A DNA stretch of 8,658 nucleotides from positions 1 to 8,658 of the forward strand of contig VFLE01000083.1 in assembly GCA_009885205.1 (NCBI GenBank). The letters are read 5' to 3'. The DNA comes from Candidatus Shapirobacteria bacterium (GTDB lineage Bacteria > Patescibacteriota > Microgenomatia > UBA12405). The first letter of the stretch is position 1, and each line of letters opens with the position of its first letter. The position numbers and the translations under genes are program-made. Of this stretch, positions 1 to 3,972 are shown piece after piece. A model generated the notes under the pieces. That model made no database searches. It saw nothing but the letters and a program-made list of their open reading frames with translations, and was not told the DNA's origin.

Positions 1-51
1 AACAATACCCCGCCGGTTGGTGACCACGGTATGAGTGTGATGCAAAAATAA
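1..51 (+). CDS. possible C-terminal end of an upstream protein (partial)
   Basis: Frame 1 is open from the first base and ends at TAA (49-51), giving the tail NNTPPVGDHGMSVMQK. The stretch is GC-richer than the AT-rich DNA that follows, as expected where coding sequence stops and a spacer starts. Sixteen residues are too few to assign a family, and a chance open frame of this length is possible. It would be transcribed towards the convergent tRNA-His gene. Confidence 0.3.
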   Translation, partial: NNTPPVGDHGMSVMQK

Positions 52-86
52 TTTAAAATTTTTCATATTTTTTACTTGCCGCCTAC

Positions 87-102
87 GTCCGCCTAGGCGG
101 AC
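87..102. repeat. perfect 16-nt palindrome (REP-like)
   Basis: GTCCGCCTAGGCGGAC is identical to its reverse complement. It lies in a GC-rich island (78-113) inside AT-rich DNA, 17 nt beyond the 3' end of tRNA-His. The 7-mer CCGCCTA also occurs just to the left (79-85), so the island contains a direct repeat as well as the palindrome. No T-run follows on either strand, so it is not a canonical intrinsic terminator. It could be a dispersed REP-type element or a processing or protective hairpin between the convergent units. Confidence 0.6.
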
Positions 103-119
103 TTCAGCGAGCCAAAGTG

Positions 120-195
120 GGTAGCTGAAGGGGCTCGAACCCTCGACCTCATCCTTCACAGGGACGCGCTCTGAACCAACTGAGCTACAGCCACC
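120..195 (-). tRNA. tRNA-His (anticodon GTG)
   Basis: Read on the minus strand, the cloverleaf is complete. The acceptor GTGGCTG pairs with CAGCTAC (one G-U). The D-arm is GCTC/GAGC and the anticodon stem CGTCC/GGATG carries loop CTGTGAA with anticodon GTG. The T-arm is GAGGG-TTCGAGC-CCCTT. The extra 5' G at 195 (G-1) faces C73 at 120, the identity element used by histidyl-tRNA synthetase, which confirms the isotype independently of the anticodon. A full CCA does not follow C73 in the DNA (CAC follows), so CCA is presumably added after transcription. The gene lies 74 nt beyond the terminator of the His-codon leader described below. Confidence 0.95.
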
Positions 196-199
196 ATAC

Positions 200-219
200 A
201 AATTTGCTTTCGCAAATTT
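200..219 (-). other. hairpin with GNRA tetraloop in the tRNA-His 5' leader
   Basis: AAATTTGC and GCAAATTT form a perfect 8-bp stem. On the minus strand the loop is GAAA, a GNRA tetraloop. It ends 4 nt before G-1 of tRNA-His, so it would be part of the precursor removed by RNase P. The stem is mostly A-U and no U-tract follows, so it is unlikely to terminate transcription. Confidence 0.5.
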
Positions 220-226
220 AAATTAA

Positions 227-251
227 CAATTTCCAATAACCAATTTCCAAT
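227..251. repeat. 11-bp direct repeat CAATTTCCAAT, two copies
   Basis: The 11-mer CAATTTCCAAT occurs at 227-237 and 241-251, so the two starts are 14 bp apart. It lies in the spacer between the terminator and tRNA-His. The second copy overlaps a TATAAT on the minus strand (255 to 250). It may be low-complexity spacer or two sites for a regulator; the sequence alone does not decide. Confidence 0.45.
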
Positions 252-255
252 TATA
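250..255 (-). promoter_or_regulatory. possible separate -10 box for tRNA-His
   Basis: The minus strand reads TATAAT at 255 to 250, predicting a start near 243 and a precursor leader of about 48 nt. It lacks the TG extension, and the -35 position falls in the terminator stem (CGGATT, 2 of 6 matches). As a promoter it looks weak. If it is active, the attenuator upstream would control only part of tRNA-His transcription. Confidence 0.3.
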
Positions 256-268
256 GAAAAAAGTTATT

Positions 269-291
269 AAAAAATCCGCTTTTGGCGGATT
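269..291 (-). terminator. intrinsic terminator between the His leader and tRNA-His
   Basis: On the minus strand AAUCCGC (291-285) and GCGGAUU (279-273) form a 7-bp stem with loop CAAAA. The run of six U at 274-269 partly overlaps the stem end, and a second U-run follows. On the plus strand the hairpin is followed only by TGTGTTTT, so the minus orientation is favoured. The 5' arm and loop contain CCGCCAA (288-282), which is perfectly complementary to UUGGCGG (319-313) upstream. The terminator therefore competes with an alternative antiterminator pairing. Confidence 0.75.
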
Positions 292-319
292 GTGTTTTAA
301 ATACAGCAATTACCGCCAA

Positions 320-364
320 TTACTTGGAGGTATGATGGATTGATTTTTCCATTGCAGTATTCAT
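320..364 (-). CDS. putative leader peptide with tandem His codons (14 aa)
   Basis: The ORF MNTAMEKSIHHTSK ends at TAA (322-320). Its ATG lies one base from the start site predicted by the extended -10 box (+1 near 365), so it would be translated from a leaderless mRNA. The same spacing is seen for the leaderless MBL gene at 1597. The two CAT codons (337-332) lie just before the RNA segment ACCUCCAA. A ribosome paused on them would mask that segment and leave UUGGCGG free to pair with the terminator arm. A ribosome that reaches the stop codon would cover UUGGCGG and let the terminator form. The same frame extends upstream to an ATG at 400, but the promoter lies inside that longer version. Coding status is inferred from architecture; no homology supports so short a peptide. 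Confidence 0.5.
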   Translation of the reverse strand: MNTAMEKSIHHTSK

Positions 365-371
365 TAAGGAT

Positions 372-400
372 ATTATAGCAAATATTTTTATTTTTGCCAT
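372..400 (-). promoter_or_regulatory. extended -10 promoter of the His leader
   Basis: The minus strand reads TGCTATAAT (380 to 372), a perfect extended -10 element. A -35-like ATGGCA (400 to 395, 4 of 6 matches to TTGACA) lies 17 nt upstream. The predicted start is A365, one base from the leader ATG. Nothing comparable is seen on the other strand here. Confidence 0.65.
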
Positions 401-464
401 ATTATGTTTTGGTCGATGTGTGGTGGAATTTTGTTATGTTAATAACGTTACTTGTTGATTGTCG

Positions 465-494
465 TGTAGAGACGCCATATATGGCGTCTCTACA
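465..494. repeat. perfect 30-nt palindrome (REP/MITE-like)
   Basis: The half-site TGTAGAGACGCCATA is followed directly by its exact reverse complement, giving a 30-nt palindrome with no mismatch. It sits 20 nt beyond the stop codon of the minus-strand DUF5666-like gene. No U-tract follows in either direction. Palindromes beginning GTAGAGACG and ending CGTCTCTAC are, from my recollection, typical of dispersed REP-like repeats in cyanobacteria and other bacteria. A copy here may be a mobilised remnant or a 3'-end stabiliser for the operon mRNA. Copy number cannot be seen from one window. Confidence 0.7.
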
Positions 495-514
495 AGGATG
501 CGAAGGGGAGGGGT

Positions 515-1132
515 TTAAAGAACAATAATCTTTTCGGCGGGGAGGGTTTGATTGCTGGTGGGTGATGATGTCGTTATAACAATAATTTTTTTGCCCTTAG
601 CAATATCTTTTAAAGTTAATTTGTCACCAGTTTTTGATAATATTTGTAAGTTTTTGGCATCAGTTTTGATTTGGTATTGAGTGTTTTTGTTGGAAACGGG
701 GATGAGAGCGATAACTGAACTGGTGGTAGAAATATCAACAACCTGGCCATAAACAGTGGTTTTTAAATTTTGGGTTGATTTTAGGGGTGTAATAATAATT
801 CTTTTGGCAGAAAGATTTTTTTGATCATCTAGTAAACCTATAGTCAAAATTTCTTGACCAACTTTGAGATCAGTTATTTTGATTTTGGTTGACTTGTTAT
901 TTAGGTAAACAGTGCTGGTGTCTAAATTAATGACTCGATTTTTGTCTTTACTGTCGAGGTTAATTTGAGTGGAAGATATTTTGGTAATAGTTCCTAGATA
1001 AGCTCTTTTAAGGTCTAATTGGGTAGTTTGACTAATTTCTTGTAATTTGGCTTTGACTTTTTGTTCGATGACTTGACGAAATTGTTGAATTTCAGAAATA
1101 TTAGTGGGAGTAATTGGGGGAAGAGTCGTCAT
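515..1132 (-). CDS. DUF5666-like tandem beta-domain protein
   Basis: A 205-residue protein with an N-terminal amphipathic, probably helical stretch (about 10-44) and two similar beta-rich units (about 46-116 and 126-205). Each follows the pattern of a G-x-[IV] start, a polar strand, a Thr-rich stretch, 'DLKVGQEI' or 'DIAKGKKI', and a final A-x-[KR]-I-I strand. This fits DUF5666-type OB-like domains, usually found in exported proteins. No signal peptide or membrane segment is visible. Its ATG overlaps the stop of the upstream membrane-protein gene in ATGA (1129-1132), so translation is probably coupled. The pair may be a split version of one envelope protein, or the second product may stay in the cytoplasm. 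The family call is by pattern only. Confidence 0.7.
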   Translation of the reverse strand: MTTLPPITPTNISEIQQFRQVIEQKVKAKLQEISQTTQLDLKRAYLGTITKISSTQINLDSKDKNRVINLDTSTVYLNNKSTKIKITDLKVGQEILTIGLLDDQKNLSAKRIIITPLKSTQNLKTTVYGQVVDISTTSSVIALIPVSNKNTQYQIKTDAKNLQILSKTGDKLTLKDIAKGKKIIVITTSSPTSNQTLPAEKIIVL

Positions 1133-1569
1133 ATTTTGGCGGTGGTGTAGGTAACAAATAATTCAACATTATTTTCAATGTCAGTTTCCGAAATAGAAGT
1201 GATTTTTAGACTGTTGATACCAGGATTAAGATTGATAGTAGTATCAAAATTACCAGATGAATCGGCAGTAATGGAGTAGGAGCTGTCAACAGTAGTAATA
1301 ATAATTATAGCTGAATTATCAGTTTGACCTTTGATATTTAGTTTAGAGTCGGAAACAACAGATTCGTTTTGAGGTTGAAAAATGTTTAAAGAATTTTGGG
1401 TGGCAGTGATAGTTGGTGCTGTTTGATTTTGAATTGGGGTCTCGGTTATTTGAGTAGTGGAGTTATTGATAGGTGGGGGATTCTTTTTTTTGAAAGCAAT
1501 AAAAGTACCGGTGGCGCCAAAACCAATTAGTCCTCCAAAGATGATAGCGAGAATAAGTTCTTTAAACAT
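1129..1569 (-). CDS. membrane-anchored protein with bacterial Ig-like domain
   Basis: A 146-residue protein. Residues 4-26 form one hydrophobic segment (ELILAIIFGGLIGFGATG...), followed by KKK, so the helix is probably an uncleaved anchor. A Pro/Thr/Asn/Gln-rich linker (about 30-60) leads to a beta-rich domain (about 62-142). The domain carries 'NIFQPQNESVVSDSKLNIKG' and, further on, 'ADSSGNFDTTINLNPGINSL', the pattern of bacterial Ig-like (glucodextranase B / Big-type) domains. It therefore probably presents one Ig-like module outside the membrane. It heads a two-gene operon and overlaps the next gene by ATGA. Its promoter is the minus-facing half of the shared element at 1586-1594, giving a leader of about 10 nt without a Shine-Dalgarno. 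The ligand is unknown. Confidence 0.75.
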   Translation of the reverse strand: MFKELILAIIFGGLIGFGATGTFIAFKKKNPPPINNSTTQITETPIQNQTAPTITATQNSLNIFQPQNESVVSDSKLNIKGQTDNSAIIIITTVDSSYSITADSSGNFDTTINLNPGINSLKITSISETDIENNVELFVTYTTAKI

Positions 1570-1581
1570 AGTGTCGGTAAA

Positions 1582-1594
1582 TGTTATTATACCA
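1582..1594. promoter_or_regulatory. symmetric bidirectional promoter with two extended -10 elements
   Basis: On the plus strand TGTTATTAT (1582-1590) is an extended -10 whose predicted +1 is A1597, the first base of the MBL-gene ATG. On the minus strand TGGTATAAT (1594 to 1586) is a perfect extended -10 with +1 near 1579, about 10 nt before the ATG at 1569. The two hexamers share bases 1586-1590. Only 27 bp separate the divergent genes, so both promoters must lie here. The -35 regions are poor on both sides, which suits TG-extended promoters. Confidence 0.6.
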
Positions 1595-1596
1595 AT

Positions 1597-2148
1597 ATGG
1601 AAATCAGCTTGTATGGGTCAAAAAGTTTATATCTTAAAGGTAAGTCGGTAGGGATATGGATAGATCCGAAAAAAGAAAATTTGGAACTAGAAGGTAAAAT
1701 TATTTTTTTTGATAAAGCGGAAGATAATTTTTTGGGTTTGGAGACAGGAGATAGGGTAGTGATTTGGGGTCCAGGAGAATATGAGGTGTCGGGGGTGGAA
1801 ATATATGGAACTAAGGTAGGTAATGGATTGATGACGATTTTACAATTTGAGGAAATAAAATTGGGGTGGATTTCAACAGATAATATTGATCTAAATGATA
1901 AGAAGAAGGAAAGATTGGCAGAATGTGATGTATTGATGATAAAAAGTGTGGGAGAAATTAAAAATATTTGGGAATTAGTTAAAGGGATGGGGATTAATTA
2001 TTTGATAGTGACAAATTTGTCAGATGAAGATAAAAAGAAGCTATTAGACATGGCGGATATGGAAGAAACTGCGGTGAAAGAAACTTTAAAATTAGAAAAA
2101 TCCAGCCTGCCCGAGGTGATGGAGGTAGTAATATTACAACCGAAGTAG
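1597..2148 (+). CDS. MBL-fold (UlaG-like) protein without metal-binding histidines
   Basis: A 183-residue protein showing landmarks of the UlaG-like metallo-beta-lactamase fold. These are an N-terminal beta-hairpin 'ISLYGSKSLYLKGKSVGIWIDP' (about 3-24, ending in the conserved DP), then 'GPGEYEVSGVEIYG' (58-71), then alternating strands and helices. The HxHxDH motif is missing, and the protein contains no histidine at all, so it cannot build the usual di-metal site. It is probably a structural or binding protein rather than a hydrolase. It is the first gene of an operon with dnaB, which starts 5 nt after its stop. No Shine-Dalgarno precedes the ATG, and the predicted +1 is the A of the ATG, so the mRNA is probably leaderless. 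Confidence 0.75.
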   Translation: MEISLYGSKSLYLKGKSVGIWIDPKKENLELEGKIIFFDKAEDNFLGLETGDRVVIWGPGEYEVSGVEIYGTKVGNGLMTILQFEEIKLGWISTDNIDLNDKKKERLAECDVLMIKSVGEIKNIWELVKGMGINYLIVTNLSDEDKKKLLDMADMEETAVKETLKLEKSSLPEVMEVVILQPK

Positions 2149-2153
2149 GGCGC

Positions 2154-3443
2154 ATGCCCCCGTCTTTTGAGGAGGCGGAAGTATCGGTTTTAGGGTCGAT
2201 TTTAATTGACAATGATGCAATTTTGGTGGTGTCGGAATTTTTGAGACCGGAACATTTTTACAATGGATCACATGCGCGGATTTTTGAGGCTATGCTTCAT
2301 TTGTATGAGCAAAGATCGCCAATTGATTTGGTAACTGTTTCGGGACGATTAAAAGAAATGAAGGTGCTAAAAGTGGTGGGAGGTAAGGCATATTTGGCCC
2401 AGTTGGCTAATGATGTGCCAACATCGGCTAACGTTGAGGCTTATGGCAAAATGATCAAAGCGCTGGCAGCCAAACGGGAATTAATTTCGGCGGCGGGCCG
2501 GATTACTGACAAGGCTTTTGATGAAGGGTTAAAGGCAGAAGAGTTATTAGACATGGCGGAACAAGAAATTTTTTCACTATCTCAAAAACATCTAAAATCA
2601 ATACCAGTATCATTAAAAGATGTATTAACGGCGTCGTTTGACCGGTTGGATGAATTGCAAAAACGTGGGAGTGGGCTTCGGGGATTGGCGTCAGGATTTG
2701 GAACTTTAGATAATATGTTGGCAGGGATGCAGGATAGCAACTTGTTGATTTTGGCAGCTCGCCCTGGTGTAGGTAAAACAGCTTTTGCCCTAAATGTGGC
2801 TCGACACGTAGCGGTAGAAATGAAACTACCAACTTGTATATTTTCATTAGAAATGAGCAAGGAGGAATTGGTTGATCGCTTGTTGGTGCGACAGGGCTTG
2901 ATTGATGCCTGGAAATTAAAAACAGGTCAATTGACGGATGATGATTTTTCGTCGCTGTCAGAGGCGATGGGAGTGTTGGCTGAGGCGCCTTTATATATAG
3001 ATGACACTCCGGGATTAACGGTGACCGAATTGCGGACAAAAGCGAGACGGTTGCAAGTGGACAAGGGGATTAAATTTATAATTGTGGATTATTTACAGTT
3101 AATGCATGGTATTAATCGGGAAAATCGGGTGCAGGAAGTGTCCGAGATTTCCCAGGGTTTAAAGAATTTGGCCAGAGAATTGAGAATTCCAGTGTTGGCA
3201 TTGGCTCAGTTGAATCGACAAATGGAGGCTCGGGGAGGCAAACCACGATTGTCGGATTTGCGCGAGTCGGGGAGTATTGAACAAGATGCGGATGTGGTCA
3301 TGTTTTTGTACCGTGAGGATGAGGAAATAAAAGAAATGGTCAGTTGTTCCATCGAAAAACATCGTAATGGTCCGACAGGTCAGTTTAATTTGTATTTCAA
3401 CGGCAAACAAGTTAGCTTTTTTGATGTGGAGAAGAAACAATGA
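2154..3443 (+). CDS. dnaB: replicative DNA helicase DnaB
   Basis: Hexameric 5'-3' helicase that unwinds DNA at the replication fork. The N-terminal helical domain (about 1-145) opens with 'PPSFEEAEVSVLGSILID', the usual DnaB start. A linker helix (about 150-172) leads to the RecA-type ATPase. Walker A is ARPGVGKT (202-209, Lys208), the catalytic Glu is in SLEMS (Glu233), and Walker B is FIIVD (308-312, Asp312). Motif H3 is AQLNRQME (351-358), and the arginine finger is in KHRNGPTG (Arg404). At 429 residues it is slightly shorter than most DnaB proteins (450-470), and no intein is present. All key residues are intact. It is co-transcribed with the MBL-like gene before it, and its stop overlaps the next small ORF in ATGA. 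Confidence 0.97.
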   Translation: MPPSFEEAEVSVLGSILIDNDAILVVSEFLRPEHFYNGSHARIFEAMLHLYEQRSPIDLVTVSGRLKEMKVLKVVGGKAYLAQLANDVPTSANVEAYGKMIKALAAKRELISAAGRITDKAFDEGLKAEELLDMAEQEIFSLSQKHLKSIPVSLKDVLTASFDRLDELQKRGSGLRGLASGFGTLDNMLAGMQDSNLLILAARPGVGKTAFALNVARHVAVEMKLPTCIFSLEMSKEELVDRLLVRQGLIDAWKLKTGQLTDDDFSSLSEAMGVLAEAPLYIDDTPGLTVTELRTKARRLQVDKGIKFIIVDYLQLMHGINRENRVQEVSEISQGLKNLARELRIPVLALAQLNRQMEARGGKPRLSDLRESGSIEQDADVVMFLYREDEEIKEMVSCSIEKHRNGPTGQFNLYFNGKQVSFFDVEKKQ

Positions 3444-3562
3444 GAAAAATAATTAATTTTCGAAAACTAAAAGGATCTTTAAAATCTGATATTAAATTGA
3501 CTAATAAAGAATTGTATAAAGCAAAGGGAGATTTTGAAAAATATTGGGCAAGAGAAATGTAA
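3440..3562 (+). CDS. 40-aa basic peptide resembling an antitoxin C-terminal tail
   Basis: The ATG overlaps the dnaB stop (ATGA at 3440-3443), so the ORF is likely translated by coupling. The product begins MRKIINFRKLKGSLKSD, continues 'IKLTNKELYKAKGDFEKYWAREM', and ends at TAA 3560-3562. The pattern of 'lkGSLKs..kLTnkEL.kAk..fe..WA.e' resembles the C-terminal toxin-binding tail of AbrB/MazE- or Phd-type antitoxins, recalled from family patterns and not searched. No DNA-binding domain and no adjacent plus-strand toxin are present. It may be an orphan antitoxin remnant or a small helical protein of its own. The convergent gene begins 3 nt after its stop, where CCCA-TTTT-TGGG plus a T-rich run forms a weak terminator-like hairpin. 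Confidence 0.6.
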   Translation: MRKIINFRKLKGSLKSDIKLTNKELYKAKGDFEKYWAREM

Positions 3563-3565
3563 AAG

Positions 3566-3838
3566 TTATTCCCATTTTTGGGTCTTTTTCCATTCTCTGA
3601 ATTCTTGTTCAAATACTGAATTGTCAGTTGGATTGTTACCCCACATTAATGTTTGAAACATTAATTTTTTATCTGTTTCTTCAAGAGGTCTCCCCAATAA
3701 AGAAGCTAATTCTAATGGATCACTTACTCCTGCTTGACAGGCTATTCGCACCTTTTTATTTGGGTCCAACTCTTCACCCATTTTATTTAGTGCAAAATTT
3801 TGTCTTAATGTATCAGTTCTGTCTTTAAAATGATTCAT
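3566..3838 (-). CDS. 90-aa protein of unknown function downstream of tRNA-Leu
   Basis: I do not recognise this family. The product is soluble and mainly helical by composition, with a basic N-terminus (MNHFKDRTDTLRQNF), a central 'KVRIACQAGVSDPLELASLLGRPLEETDKKL' region and a charged C-terminus rich in Glu, Lys and Trp. There is no membrane segment, signal peptide or metal-binding pattern. The ATG lies 7 nt after the mature 3' end of tRNA-Leu, with no Shine-Dalgarno, so the mRNA is probably a 3' extension of the tRNA transcript. Tight spacing to tRNA-Leu and to the convergent 40-aa ORF suggests a real gene, and the codon pattern is coding-like. Confidence 0.6.
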   Translation of the reverse strand: MNHFKDRTDTLRQNFALNKMGEELDPNKKVRIACQAGVSDPLELASLLGRPLEETDKKLMFQTLMWGNNPTDNSVFEQEFREWKKTQKWE

Positions 3839-3845
3839 AATTTTG

Positions 3846-3929
3846 TGCCGAAGGAGGGAATCGAACCCACACAGTATTACTACTACACGATTTTGAGTCG
3901 TGCGCGTCTACCAGTTCCGCCACATCGGC
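3846..3929 (-). tRNA. tRNA-Leu (anticodon CAA)
   Basis: A type II tRNA on the minus strand. The acceptor GCCGATG pairs with CTTCGGC, the D-arm is GCG/CGC with the TGGTAGA loop, and the anticodon stem CACGA/TCGTG holds loop CTCAAAA (anticodon CAA, reading UUG). The long variable arm AGTA-GTAA-TACT is typical of leucine tRNAs. The T-arm is GTGGG-TTCGATT-CCCTC and the discriminator is A73. Two T-T oppositions break otherwise paired stems, at 6:67 in the acceptor and 50:64 in the T-stem. CCA is not encoded (A73 is followed by CAA). The promoter appears to lie directly upstream, giving a very short 5' leader. Confidence 0.93.
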
Positions 3930-3938
3930 AATTGAGCT

Positions 3939-3967
3939 ATTATCTCATTATTTAAGATATAATTGAA
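3939..3967 (-). promoter_or_regulatory. promoter of tRNA-Leu
   Basis: On the minus strand TGAGATAAT (3947 to 3939) is an extended -10 with one mismatch. The TTCAAT 17 nt upstream (3967 to 3962) is a weak -35. The predicted start is about 3932, only 3 nt before the tRNA 5' end. The element is interleaved with the TATAAT used in the opposite direction. Confidence 0.5.
3958..3963 (+). promoter_or_regulatory. -10 box of the lgt-like operon
   Basis: TATAAT at 3958-3963 predicts a start near 3970, three bases before the ATG at 3973. The operon mRNA would be close to leaderless. GAAGGG (3965-3970) lies where a Shine-Dalgarno could be, but very close to the ATG and mostly upstream of the predicted start. 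No good -35 is seen. Confidence 0.45.
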
Positions 3968-3972
3968 GGGAA

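Larger units (their letters stand above)
269..365 (-). ncRNA. structured leader RNA / candidate His attenuator upstream of tRNA-His
   Basis: This is a transcript of about 95 nt bounded by an extended -10 promoter and an intrinsic terminator. A long-range stem pairs 361-351 with 310-300 (10 Watson-Crick pairs, one U-U). Inside it are a weak hairpin (350-348 with 339-337) and a stronger one. The stronger one pairs ACC-U-CCAA (331-324) with UUGG-C-GGU (319-312) around a GUAA (GNRA) loop. Its 3' arm UUGGCGG (319-313) can pair instead with CCGCCAA (288-282) in the terminator. Segments 1:2, 2:3 and 3:4 are thus mutually exclusive, as in classical amino-acid operon attenuators. A 14-codon ORF with two adjacent His codons spans segment 1. 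Alternatively this is a free-standing small RNA with a three-way junction. Elements are read directly; function is inference. Confidence 0.6.

Noticed and set aside
87..102. The GC-rich palindrome as the tRNA-His terminator
   Set aside because: It is not followed by a T-run in the direction of transcription.
326..343. Plus-strand GGAGGT followed by ATGATGGATTGA, looking like a ribosome site and start
   Set aside because: The frame stops after three codons, and the motif is the complement of the hairpin arm of the minus-strand RNA.
269..365. 6S RNA or T-box riboswitch
   Set aside because: The transcript is far shorter than 6S RNA and lacks the T-box sequence and specifier arm arrangement. 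The His codons are in an ORF, not in an internal loop.
320..400. Longer 26-residue version of the His leader peptide starting at ATG 400
   Set aside because: It is in frame, but the -35 and extended -10 boxes lie inside it and no Shine-Dalgarno or upstream promoter is seen. The short form at 364 matches the predicted transcript start.
465..494. The 30-nt palindrome as an intrinsic terminator
   Set aside because: No U-tract follows on either strand, so REP-like repeat is the better label.
1457..1651. Plus-strand frame across the divergent promoter
   Set aside because: It is antisense to the Ig-like protein and runs through the shared promoter into another frame of the MBL gene; no family pattern.
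2503..3039. Long minus-strand open frame opposite dnaB
   Set aside because: It lies wholly antisense to a strongly conserved helicase, and its translation shows no domain and unlikely composition. The same holds for the frames at 2582-2860 and 3159-3440.
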